Below the pieces are notes generated by a model. It did not search any database and was not told the DNA's origin. It saw only the letters and a list, made by a program, of their open reading frames with translations. 64,000 bases of DNA from Nocardia flavorosea NBRC 108225 (GTDB lineage Bacteria; Actinomycetota; Actinomycetes; Mycobacteriales; Mycobacteriaceae), in the NCBI RefSeq assembly GCF_001613385.1, contig NZ_BDCG01000012.1:496001-560000 (forward strand). The letters run 5' to 3'. The position numbers and the translations under genes are program-made. Below are positions 1 to 8,145 of the stretch, one piece after another. How positions within the stretch are numbered: position 1 is the stretch's first letter; every line of letters begins with the position of its first letter.

Positions 1-947
1 AGGAATTCGCGGACCGTCTCCGGGCCGCCGATGGCACCGCGGCCGGGACCGTAGGCGAGGGTTTCATCTTCTTTCACCGCGTCCAGATAGCTGTCCCATA
101 CGCCGGTGCGGCCGGGGGTGTGCATACCGGTCATGTAGTAGTGCATGATGCCGAACGAGAAGAACCCACCGCCCAGGCCGAGGCGTTCGACCGCTTCTTC
201 GTCGGTCTTGGCGACCATCATCGACAGATCACCACCGATGGCCAGGATATTCGGGTTCATCTGCGGTACCGAGGGCGCGGCGGCGTTCTCGAATTCTTCG
301 TAGTAGCCGCGCACGCGTTCACCGAGCGCTTCCGGGCCGGTGTAGGCGAAACTCAGTGCGCCGATGCCCTTCTGGGCGGCCATCTGCACCGACGACGGCC
401 GAGTGCAGGCCACCCACAGCGGCGGGTGCGGGGTCTGCCGCGGTTTCGGGATGACATTGCGGGGCGGCATGGAGATGTGTTCGCCCTTGAACCCGCTGAA
501 CGGGGTCTCGGTCATCGCGCGGACGGTCACCTCGAGGGCTTCTTCCCACTGAGCGCGTTTATCCGCCGGGTCGATATTGAACCCGCCGAGCTCGGCCACC
601 GACGAGGATTCACCGGTACCGAATTCCACCCGGCCGCCGGACAGGTGATCCAGGGTCGCCACGCGTTCCGCGGCGCGGGCGGGATGGTTGATGCCCGGTG
701 GCAGATGCATGACACCGAAGCCGAGCCGGATGTTCTTCGTGCGCTGGCTGGCCGCGGCGAGGAACATCTCGGGCGCGGTGGCGTGGCAGTACTCCTCGAG
801 GAAGTGGTGTTCGGTGAGCCAGACCGTGGAGAAGCCGGCTTTATCCGCCGCTTCTACTTCGGCCAGTCCGTCCTGGAACATCTGGAATTCGTCGTCGTCG
901 GTCCACGGCCGCGGCAGCGCGAATTCGTAGAAGAGGGATATTTTCAT
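1..947 (-). CDS. LLM-class flavin-dependent oxidoreductase (3' end cut by window edge)
   Basis: The frame opens with an ATG behind a GGAGGTAACC ribosome site and runs off the left edge, leaving about 315 residues without the C-terminus. Stretches such as TVWLTEHHF, LGFGVMHLPP and ATLDHLSGGRVEFG are typical of the bacterial luciferase-like TIM-barrel family, which uses reduced flavin for monooxygenation or F420 for hydride transfer. The ATG overlaps the TGA of the upstream KstD-like gene (ATGA), so it is the promoter-distal member of the mhp operon and probably translationally coupled. The substrate is unknown; an oxygenation step on the same cyclic compound handled by the operon is inference. 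Family call is secure, cofactor choice (FMN or F420) is not. Confidence 0.85.
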   Translation of the reverse strand, partial: MKISLFYEFALPRPWTDDDEFQMFQDGLAEVEAADKAGFSTVWLTEHHFLEEYCHATAPEMFLAAASQRTKNIRLGFGVMHLPPGINHPARAAERVATLDHLSGGRVEFGTGESSSVAELGGFNIDPADKRAQWEEALEVTVRAMTETPFSGFKGEHISMPPRNVIPKPRQTPHPPLWVACTRPSSVQMAAQKGIGALSFAYTGPEALGERVRGYYEEFENAAAPSVPQMNPNILAIGGDLSMMVAKTDEEAVERLGLGGGFFSFGIMHYYMTGMHTPGRTGVWDSYLDAVKEDETLAYGPGRGAIGGPETVREF

Positions 948-2806
948 CGGTTACCTCCGGTGGATTCGTTCGTTGTTGTCTCGGCCCCCGCCGTGCCCGC
1001 CTCGCCCGGGGCTGTGCCGTTACCGGACGGTCCCGGGCCTGTTTCCCCGGCGATGCGGTTTCCGGATGCCTCCCGCCGCGCGCAGTGCTGCGCGGCGATA
1101 TATCCGAAAGTCATGGCGGGTCCGATGGTGGCCCCCGCACCTGCGTAACTGCGGCCCATGACCGCCGCCGAGGCGTTCCCGGTCGCGTACAGGCCGTCGA
1201 TCACCGTGTCGTCGGCACGCAGCACGCGGGCGTATTCGTCGGTGCGCAGCCCGCCCGAGGTACCCAGATCGCCGAGCACGATCCGGAAGGCGTAGTAGGG
1301 CGGTGTGCCGATCGGATACAGGTTCGGGTTCGGCAGAGTGGGGTCGCCGTAGTAGTTGTCGTAGACGCTGTCGCCGCGCCCGAAATCGTCGTCGTGACCC
1401 TTGCGGGCCAGCTCGCCGAACCGCTCCGCGGTGGCTTTCAGCGCGTCGGCGGGCACATCGATCTTGCGGGCGAGCTCGTCCCAGGAGCCCGCTTCGACCA
1501 CCACCCCCGATTCCAGCCAGGCCCGCGGGACCTTGCCACCGGTCGGGACCGGCGCGAAGGGCACCTTGGGGATCGGCAGATGGCCGCAGATCACATACCG
1601 GTGCCAGGACCGCTGATCGGTGATCAGCCAGCACGGGATATGGGTGGTGCCCGTCCGCTGGCCTTCGATCATGGCGTGGCCGAAGTCCATATAGGGCGCG
1701 GCCTCGTTGATGAACCGCTCGCCCGCACCGTTGACGATGAACTGGGCGGGCATCATCCGTTCGTTGAGCATGAACTGCATCCGGCCGTCCGGCCATTGCA
1801 CGGCCGGGAACCACCAGGATTCGTCCATCAGATCGGTTGCGGCACCGACCTTTTCCCCGGCGCGGATACCGTCGCCGACGTTCAGCGGATTTCCGAAACT
1901 CCAGTCGGTGTCGATCTCCGGCAGTTCGGCGCGCCGCCGGTCCATATCGCGTTCGAAACCGCCGGTCGCCAGGATCACCCCGCGGCGGGCGCGGATCCGG
2001 ATCTGCGCACCGTCGTGTTCGACCACCGCGCCCGTCACCCGGCCGTCGGGGTCGGTGAGCAGCGATTGCATGGGCGTGTCGAGCCGGAGCCGGATATCGC
2101 GCTCTTTCAGCGCGAGCCGCAGCCGTGCGACCAGCGACTGCCCGATGGTGACGATCCGATCGCCGAACACCCGGGCGCGCACCATCCGCCAGATCAGTTT
2201 CAGCAGCACCGCTTTACCGCGCCAATTCTGCCGCACCTGATAGAACAGCCGCAGGTCCATGGGACCCAGCCAGATACCCTTGGGCGCCAGGGCTAGGGGC
2301 TCGAGCAGTTCGTTCTCCTCCGGTCCCAGCACCCGGGTGTCTATCGGCGGGACGTTGATGGTGCTGCCCTGCCCGGAGCCGCCCCCGAGCTCCGGGTAGT
2401 AGTCGGCATACCCGGGTTTCCAGACGAATTGCATCCAGTCGCTGCGCTCTTCGAGAAAGGCCATCATTTCCGGCGCCTTCTCGACATACATCCGCAGGCG
2501 CTGTTCGGTGACCAGGCCCCCGGTGATCGTCTTCAGGTATTCGACGACTTTGTCCGGATCCAATTCGACATCGGCCCGGCGCTGGGCGGGGGCGTTCGGC
2601 ACCCAGATACCGCCGCCGGAAAGCGCGGTGGAGCCACCGTATTTCGCGCCCTTTTCGACGATCAGAACCTCGAGGCCCTCGGCGTCGGCCTTCAAGGCCG
2701 CCGACATCCCGCCGCCGCCGGACCCGACCACCAGCACATCGACGGTCTCGTCGTAGCCGGCGCCGGAATCCTCGGCGCCGGCGATCTCCGGTTCCTCCGT
2801 GGTCAC
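944..2806 (-). CDS. KstD-like FAD-dependent 3-ketosteroid/ketone delta1-dehydrogenase
   Basis: A 620-residue flavoprotein with a GTG start behind AAGGTAGGG. Residues 23-52 form the FAD dinucleotide fold (VLVVGSGGGG). The three tyrosines expected of 3-ketosteroid delta1-dehydrogenases appear in place: Tyr136/137 (GYADYYPE), Tyr372 (NEAAPY) and Tyr554 with Gly558 (SYAGAG), followed by TIGPAMTFGY. The family removes two hydrogens next to a ring ketone. It is longer than usual because of a low-complexity Gly/Thr/Ala tail after about residue 575. It is the fifth gene of the operon, after mhpB, and its stop overlaps the LLM oxidoreductase start. A KstD-type reaction is likely; a true steroid substrate is not shown, since no HsaA-D or KshA set lies nearby. 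Confidence 0.85.
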   Translation of the reverse strand: MTTEEPEIAGAEDSGAGYDETVDVLVVGSGGGGMSAALKADAEGLEVLIVEKGAKYGGSTALSGGGIWVPNAPAQRRADVELDPDKVVEYLKTITGGLVTEQRLRMYVEKAPEMMAFLEERSDWMQFVWKPGYADYYPELGGGSGQGSTINVPPIDTRVLGPEENELLEPLALAPKGIWLGPMDLRLFYQVRQNWRGKAVLLKLIWRMVRARVFGDRIVTIGQSLVARLRLALKERDIRLRLDTPMQSLLTDPDGRVTGAVVEHDGAQIRIRARRGVILATGGFERDMDRRRAELPEIDTDWSFGNPLNVGDGIRAGEKVGAATDLMDESWWFPAVQWPDGRMQFMLNERMMPAQFIVNGAGERFINEAAPYMDFGHAMIEGQRTGTTHIPCWLITDQRSWHRYVICGHLPIPKVPFAPVPTGGKVPRAWLESGVVVEAGSWDELARKIDVPADALKATAERFGELARKGHDDDFGRGDSVYDNYYGDPTLPNPNLYPIGTPPYYAFRIVLGDLGTSGGLRTDEYARVLRADDTVIDGLYATGNASAAVMGRSYAGAGATIGPAMTFGYIAAQHCARREASGNRIAGETGPGPSGNGTAPGEAGTAGAETTTNESTGGNR

Positions 2807-2854
2807 GATGTCCCTACCTTTCTTCGGGTGGTCGATGCGGGTGCCGGCGGCGGG

Positions 2855-3802
2855 CTATCCGGGGTCGGCCGCCCGCGCGGTGCGGACGGCGAATCCGGCG
2901 ATCAGTTCGGGCGAGGGCCGGTAGTAGCGGACAGTGGTCCGATACGGACCCTGCGCCGCGAGGGCGGAGAAGGCGGCCACCCAGGTCCGGACCTCATGCG
3001 CGGAATTGCCCGCGGTAGTTGTGATCTCGCTGTTGGACCAGCTGTCGACCACCGCCAGGCGCCCGGTGTCGACCAGGTCGAGAAACTCCTGATCCCAGTC
3101 CGGATTGAGCGGTTGCAACGGCCCCTCCCCGGCCGCGAATTCCGCTGCGGCCGCCATCACCGCGCGCTGGCGGGCCTGTCGCTGTTCGGGGGTCATCGGC
3201 CGGCCGTGCACGATCCGCTCCAGCACCGGCGGCGGCGCGGTGGCACGCTGCGGAACCGGTGGGTCGTGCGACAGTCCCCCGGAACCGAGTACCAGTACCC
3301 GTTTACCGAGGGTCACGAGATGCTGCCCGACCGCGGTCCCGAGGGCCCGCACCCGGCGCAGCGGACCGAGCGGGGTCGCGACGGAGTTCAGGAAGATCGG
3401 GATCACCGGCCGGGCGGTGGCGTCTCCGAACAGCTGGTGCAACGGTTGCACGGTGCCGTGATCGACCGACATCTCCGCCGAGGTGGCGATATCGATTCCG
3501 GCCTCGAGCAGCGCCTCGGCCAGCGCCAGCGCCTGTTTTTCGGGAACGTCGAGCGGACCGGAGTGGGTGCCGTAGTCCCCGACGCCGGCCGCCGCGGTGC
3601 CCAGGCAGAACGGGGGCATCAGTTTGTAGAAGAACCCGTTGTAATGGTCCGGGGCGAACAGCACAACCATTTCGGGATCGAAGTCCCGGACGAATTCCCG
3701 GGCCCGATCGAGGGCCCCGCCGATCTCGCTGAGCAGTTCCCGGCCCGGCCCCGGGAGTTCAAGGAGCGGACTGTGCGAGACGCAGCATACGGCCAGCGGC
3801 AT
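2855..3802 (-). CDS. mhpB: MhpB-like class III extradiol dioxygenase (2,3-dihydroxyphenylpropionate 1,2-dioxygenase family)
   Basis: At 315 residues this matches the usual length of MhpB, the Fe(II) enzyme that opens the catechol ring of 3-(2,3-dihydroxyphenyl)propionate next to the diol (meta cleavage). The two catalytic histidines known from E. coli MhpB fall at the same numbers here: His115 (SVDHGTV) and His179 (GGLSHDPP). The N-terminal CVSHSPLL metal-site motif is intact. The start overlaps the end of the hydroxylase gene by 44 bases, consistent with coupled expression of hydroxylase and dioxygenase. The order hydrolase, hydroxylase, dioxygenase along the operon supports one pathway. The side chain of the true substrate may differ from propionate. 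Confidence 0.9.
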   Translation of the reverse strand: MPLAVCCVSHSPLLELPGPGRELLSEIGGALDRAREFVRDFDPEMVVLFAPDHYNGFFYKLMPPFCLGTAAAGVGDYGTHSGPLDVPEKQALALAEALLEAGIDIATSAEMSVDHGTVQPLHQLFGDATARPVIPIFLNSVATPLGPLRRVRALGTAVGQHLVTLGKRVLVLGSGGLSHDPPVPQRATAPPPVLERIVHGRPMTPEQRQARQRAVMAAAAEFAAGEGPLQPLNPDWDQEFLDLVDTGRLAVVDSWSNSEITTTAGNSAHEVRTWVAAFSALAAQGPYRTTVRYYRPSPELIAGFAVRTARAADPG

Positions 3803-5429
3803 CGGTACCTCCCGGAGTCAGCGTGAGCGTGTCCCGCAGTGCCGCAGCGAGTTCGGGGGCATGCTGGGCGATACAGGCGCCGGCCACGAACCGGTCCGGC
3901 CGCAGGAACAGCACCGAATCGAGCTGCCCGTCGAACCATTTCTTCAGGGCGCCGGTGTGATCGCCGACCACCAGCACATCGGGGTCATCGTGGCCGGTCC
4001 AGTGCAGTTGAGTCGCGGGCCGGGCCTCCACGAACCGCGCTCCCAGCGCTTTCCAGCACGCGAATTCGGTATCCCCCAGCACTTTCCGCGGCTGATTGTT
4101 CCAGCACAGCACGGCGAACCACGGGCCGAGCGTTTCGTCCAGCAACACATCGGGCCTGGTCCGGGTGACCACCCGCGGCTGGACGAACAGGGTGCCGACC
4201 GCCGAATTCGGCGACCGGGACCAGCCGTGCACCACCGCGCCGCGGTCGTAACGCGGCATAGGTTTGAACCGCATCCCCAGGACGTAACGCTTCCACGGCG
4301 GTACTGCCGCCAGCACGCGCACCGCCACATCCCGCACTGCGGCGACCCGGTGGTTCGTCGGGGAGATGACCCGCCCGACCATGGTCGACAGGTCGATCAT
4401 CGCGCGCGCGTGTTTGCGCCGCTCCTGGTCGTAACTGTCCAGCAGGGCATCCCCGGCCAGCCCCGACGCCACGGCCGCGAGCTTCCAGCCCAGGTTTGCC
4501 GCATCCCGGATTCCGCTGTTGTAGCCCTGCCCCTGCCAGACCGGCATCAGGTGCGCGGCGTCCCCGGCCAGTAGCAACCGGCCCTTCCGGAATTCACCGG
4601 CGATGCGGGAATGATGGGTGTAGACACGCCGCCGGATCACATCCAGCCGCTCCGGGTGCGGAACGAACGGTTCGAGCAGCCGGGCCAGGAATTCCGGGGT
4701 TTCGGCCTCTTCATCGGTTTCGCCGGGATGCAGCAGGAATTCGAAGCGCCGGACCCCGTGTGCCAGCGAGATGGACACATTCGGCCGCACGGGATCCGCG
4801 CCGACTTCGACGTTCGGATGTCCGAGCGGATCACCGTCGATATCGACCACGAGCCAGCGGGTGGAGGACGTGGTGCCCTCGAAACTCACCCCCATTGTGT
4901 GCCGGGTGGCGCTGCGCCCGCCGTCACTGCCCACCACATAGCGGGCATGAACGGTTTCCGGGCCGTCGGCGGTGTCCAGCCGCACCCGGACGTCGTCGCC
5001 GGTGTCGTGGCAGTCGGTCATCGCGGTGGCCCAGCGGATATCGACGCAGTCGTACCGGTCCAGGCCACGCAGTAGTTCGGCATCGACCAGCGGCTGGATG
5101 AAACCGCTGCGTTTGGGCCACCCGAACTGCTGGTCGGTGGGTGCGATCTCGGCCAGCAGCCGCCGGTCACCGTCGACGAACCGCATGATCTGGTTCGGGT
5201 TGGTATGCGGCAGGATCTGCTCGACCAGGCCGGTGGATTGCAGGGTGCGCAATGATTCGTCGTCGATACCGACACCGCGCGGGTAGTCGATGAGGGCGGG
5301 CCGCTCCTCCACCAGCAGTGTCCGCACACCGTAGCGGCCCAGCATGTTACATATGGTCAGCCCGACCGGGCCCGCGCCGACGACGAGAACGTCATAGCGA
5401 GCGGGGGTGCTGCCGTTACCGGTTTCCAT
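3759..5429 (-). CDS. mhpA: MhpA-like FAD-dependent aromatic hydroxylase
   Basis: A flavoprotein monooxygenase of about 556 residues. It has the N-terminal FAD fold (VLVVGAGPVGL, residues 15-25), and the second FAD motif GDAAHLMP followed by GQGYNSGIRDAANLGWKL, characteristic of class A phenol and 3-(3-hydroxyphenyl)propionate hydroxylases. It would use NAD(P)H and O2 to add a hydroxyl ortho to a phenol, giving the catechol for the adjacent MhpB. I chose the ATG at 5429, which has GGGTGG upstream; a GTG three codons earlier at 5438 is possible. It overlaps both neighbours, indicating a tightly packed operon. The length and C-terminal thioredoxin-like extension fit the MhpA group. Confidence 0.9.
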   Translation of the reverse strand: METGNGSTPARYDVLVVGAGPVGLTICNMLGRYGVRTLLVEERPALIDYPRGVGIDDESLRTLQSTGLVEQILPHTNPNQIMRFVDGDRRLLAEIAPTDQQFGWPKRSGFIQPLVDAELLRGLDRYDCVDIRWATAMTDCHDTGDDVRVRLDTADGPETVHARYVVGSDGGRSATRHTMGVSFEGTTSSTRWLVVDIDGDPLGHPNVEVGADPVRPNVSISLAHGVRRFEFLLHPGETDEEAETPEFLARLLEPFVPHPERLDVIRRRVYTHHSRIAGEFRKGRLLLAGDAAHLMPVWQGQGYNSGIRDAANLGWKLAAVASGLAGDALLDSYDQERRKHARAMIDLSTMVGRVISPTNHRVAAVRDVAVRVLAAVPPWKRYVLGMRFKPMPRYDRGAVVHGWSRSPNSAVGTLFVQPRVVTRTRPDVLLDETLGPWFAVLCWNNQPRKVLGDTEFACWKALGARFVEARPATQLHWTGHDDPDVLVVGDHTGALKKWFDGQLDSVLFLRPDRFVAGACIAQHAPELAAALRDTLTLTPGGTDAAGRMLRLAQSAP

Positions 5430-6294
5430 ATCGACCACCCAGCAGGAATTCGAGATGAAGGGCGTTGAACGCCGCCGGCGACTCGTACTGCGGCCAATGC
5501 CCGCAGTCCGGCAGCACTTCGAACCGGGCGCCGGGGATCATCGAAGCGATCCGTTTCCCCTCGGTGACATCGGCGGTGGGGTCGTCGCTGGTCCACACCA
5601 CCAGCGTCGGTGCGGAGATCGCGCCGTACTCCCGCGGACCCAGCAGGTTGCGGGCACGGATCTGCGGATCCTGGAGCGCCATGATGTCGCGCATGGCGTC
5701 GACGAATCCGGGTTGCCGGTAGATCCGCTGCCGGCTCGCGACGATATCGTCGTAATCCTTGGTTTTGTCCGCCATCAGCCATTTGATCCGGGCCTGCACC
5801 GTCTCCCAGGTCGGATCCGCGGCCGCGGCCATGGACAGGGTCACGATCCGCGCCATGACTTCGGGATCGGCCCGGGAACCGCCCGCGGTGTTGAGGACCA
5901 GCCGATCCACCCGGCCGGGGTGGTCGCAGGCCGCGCGGGCCGCCACCCAGCCGCCCAGGGATTCGCCGCTGATATGCGCGCGAGGGGCACCGATGGTGTC
6001 GAGGAATGCGATCAGATGCCGCACATAATGGTCGACCTCGAGCGGATGCCCGGGTTTATCGGTGTAACCGTGGCCGAGCATATCGATCGACCAAGTCGAG
6101 AAATGCCCGGCATGCGCCGCCAGATTCCGAATATAGGCCTCGGCATGCCCGCCGGAGCCGTGCAGGAGGACCAGGGCCGGTTTGTTCCGGTCACCGGCGT
6201 GCAGGTAGCGCGTCCGCACTCCCGCCACATCCAGGTACCCCTGGCTGAACGCGACCCCCTGCAGATCGCACCACACGCTCTCGTATTCCGACAC
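5416..6294 (-). CDS. mhpC: MhpC-like alpha/beta hydrolase for meta-cleavage products
   Basis: An alpha/beta-hydrolase of 292 residues with HGSGGH as oxyanion loop, the nucleophile elbow SGESLGG (Ser112), an acidic residue in WTSDDPTADV and the catalytic His in DCGHWPQYESP. The last is typical of C-C bond hydrolases that split vinylogous 1,5-diketones produced by extradiol dioxygenases. The start was set at the GTG at 6294 because GGAAGG lies just upstream; an in-frame ATG at 6324 lacks such a site. It sits between a KstD-like gene and mhpA, overlapping mhpA. Predicted product: a 2-hydroxydienoate plus a carboxylic acid (known for the family, inferred here). Confidence 0.88.
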   Translation of the reverse strand: MSEYESVWCDLQGVAFSQGYLDVAGVRTRYLHAGDRNKPALVLLHGSGGHAEAYIRNLAAHAGHFSTWSIDMLGHGYTDKPGHPLEVDHYVRHLIAFLDTIGAPRAHISGESLGGWVAARAACDHPGRVDRLVLNTAGGSRADPEVMARIVTLSMAAAADPTWETVQARIKWLMADKTKDYDDIVASRQRIYRQPGFVDAMRDIMALQDPQIRARNLLGPREYGAISAPTLVVWTSDDPTADVTEGKRIASMIPGARFEVLPDCGHWPQYESPAAFNALHLEFLLGGRYGNR

Positions 6295-6373
6295 TGCTAC
6301 CTTCCGCTCTATCCGTTCGCCCACGCCTGCCGGCTCGCACCTCGCGCCGCGTCGCCCGGCAGCGAGGACGGCT

Positions 6374-8023
6374 TCAGCACTTCGCCGACTCCCCGGTGGC
6401 CGCGTGGTAACCGGCCCGGAAACCGAAAACCATGCCCGGGCCGATGGTTCCGCCGGCGCCGCCGTAGGCGCGGCCGGTCACCCCGGCCATCGCATTGCCG
6501 GCCGCGTACAACCCCGGAATCACCGCACCGCCGATATGCCGGACCCGGGCGTCGCGATCGGTCCGTGGCCCGCCTTTGGTGCCCATGGCACCGACCGTCA
6601 CGGGAACGGCGTAGTACGGGCCGGTATCGACGGGACCCAGCGTGCGCCCCGCGACGGTGTCGGCGTCCGGATCGCCCCAATAGCCGTCGTATTCGCTGGC
6701 GCCGCGGCCGAAGTCGGGATCGGATCCGGCGGCCACCGCCCGGTTCCAGTCGGCCACCGTGCGACGCAGGCCCTCCGCGTCGATACCGGTCCGGGCGCCG
6801 AGTTCGGCGAGATCGGCCGATTCGCAGAACCAGTCCGGGGCCGTGCCGCCGGGGGCGACGCCCAGGAAGCCGTACCGGCGCAGGTGTTCGGCGTCGAACA
6901 CCATCCAGCCGGGATTGTTGACATAGCCGCCGCGTGGATCGAGGTAGTGGAAGGCGCCGGCCATCGAGTTGTATTCGGCGGCTTCGTTGACGAACCGTTT
7001 CCCGGCCCGGTTCACGATGATGCTGCGCGGGCGCGTGCGTTCCAGCCGGACGCTGCGGCTGCGCTGGTGCCCGTCGATCGTGTCGCCCGGCAGCTGCACC
7101 ACCGGAACCCACCAGGCCTCACCCATATTGCCGAGGTCGGCGCCGTGCGCCATGGCCATCCGCAGTCCGTCGCCGGTGTTGTTCGGCGGCGATACCGGCC
7201 CGGTCATCGGCCCCCGCAGAAACGCTTTGACCAGTCCGGAATCCCATTCGAAACCACCGGTCGCCAAGACGACACCGCGCCGCGCACGGACCGCGATATC
7301 TCGCCCGCCGACGGTGACCCGCACCCCGGCGATCACCCCGTTCTCTGCGATCAGTTCCACCCCGCGCGCATCCGTACGTGGCGTGACCCCTGCCGCCAGC
7401 ACGCCCTCGAGCAGCCCCGCCACCAGCGCCTGACCGGCGACACAGACATCGGCGGACGCATCCCCCAGAACCGCGCGCAGCCGGGCCCGGGTTTCGGCGT
7501 CGAATCCGACATTGCTCCAGTCCAGCGGGAAAGTGGTGAGGCGCTCGCGCCATTCCCCGAGCCGGGCCAGGTCGTAGGCGGCCGGGCCGATGGAGCGGCC
7601 ACCGGTGGGCCGCCCGCCCGGCAGCTCCGGTTTGTAGTCGGGAAACCCCTCGGCCACTTCGAATTTCACACCGCTGTGCTGTTCGACGTAATCGAGCATC
7701 CGCGCGCCGGTGCGGACGAACACCTCGACCAGTTCGTCGTCCATCGAATCCAGTGCCTGCGCACCGAGATAGGCCAATGCGTCGGCGACCGTGAGCTCGC
7801 GTTCCGCTCGTGCATGCGCGGGAATCCAGGCCAATCCGCCGGAGACCGCGCTGGTTCCGCCGACCGTATGCGCCTTCTCGAACAATGCCACCGCGGCACC
7901 TTCGGTCGCGGCGGTGAGCGCCGCGGTGAGGCCGGCGGCACCGGTGCCCAGGACGACGATATCGGTCTGTTCGTCCCAGATCGTTGGATCGGATCCGGCA
8001 ACCGGCGACTGGTGCGATGGCAC
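6374..8023 (-). CDS. Second KstD-like FAD-dependent dehydrogenase
   Basis: First gene of the operon, 549 residues. FAD fold at residues 21-50 (IVVLGTGAAGL); conserved tyrosines at Tyr130 (FPDYKPE), Tyr351 (NEAAEY) and Tyr520 (RAYGGAGG), with TIGPGMVFGF after the last. It is only distantly similar to the other KstD-like protein of the same operon, so the pair is not a recent duplication. The family performs flavin-dependent alpha,beta-dehydrogenation of cyclic ketones. Two consecutive desaturations could turn a cyclohexanone-type ring into a phenol that MhpA then hydroxylates (inference). A palindromic operator lies about 110 bases upstream of its start. Confidence 0.82.
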   Translation of the reverse strand: MPSHQSPVAGSDPTIWDEQTDIVVLGTGAAGLTAALTAATEGAAVALFEKAHTVGGTSAVSGGLAWIPAHARAERELTVADALAYLGAQALDSMDDELVEVFVRTGARMLDYVEQHSGVKFEVAEGFPDYKPELPGGRPTGGRSIGPAAYDLARLGEWRERLTTFPLDWSNVGFDAETRARLRAVLGDASADVCVAGQALVAGLLEGVLAAGVTPRTDARGVELIAENGVIAGVRVTVGGRDIAVRARRGVVLATGGFEWDSGLVKAFLRGPMTGPVSPPNNTGDGLRMAMAHGADLGNMGEAWWVPVVQLPGDTIDGHQRSRSVRLERTRPRSIIVNRAGKRFVNEAAEYNSMAGAFHYLDPRGGYVNNPGWMVFDAEHLRRYGFLGVAPGGTAPDWFCESADLAELGARTGIDAEGLRRTVADWNRAVAAGSDPDFGRGASEYDGYWGDPDADTVAGRTLGPVDTGPYYAVPVTVGAMGTKGGPRTDRDARVRHIGGAVIPGLYAAGNAMAGVTGRAYGGAGGTIGPGMVFGFRAGYHAATGESAKC

Positions 8024-8130
8024 TGCGCTGTCCTTTCGGCGAGCAGGCGGAGTCGGGGGCGCCGGTCCGGCGGGCTGTCGTGCGGGGCACGAGCCGGACC
8101 GACTCGCGTAAAACGCTAATCTCCCTTTTT

Positions 8131-8145
8131 GAGAATCTTATTCTC
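8131..8145. promoter_or_regulatory. Operator GAGAAT-CTT-ATTCTC in front of the KstD/mhp operon
   Basis: A perfect 6-bp inverted repeat with a 3-base spacer, in the 114-base gap between the operon's first gene and the acyl-CoA synthetase, whose TAA stop falls inside it. Copies of the same palindrome occur before other operons of this window, which makes chance unlikely. TetR-family dimers typically bind such 15-bp sites. Confidence 0.75.

Noticed and set aside
120..1148. Long plus-strand open frame opposite the LLM and KstD genes
   Set aside because: Codon-shadow of the minus-strand genes: Arg/His/Gly-rich, no ribosome site, no family motif.
944..8023. Cholesterol degradation cluster
   Set aside because: KstD-like and Mce genes suggest steroids, but KshA/B, HsaA-D and KstR-type operators were not seen.
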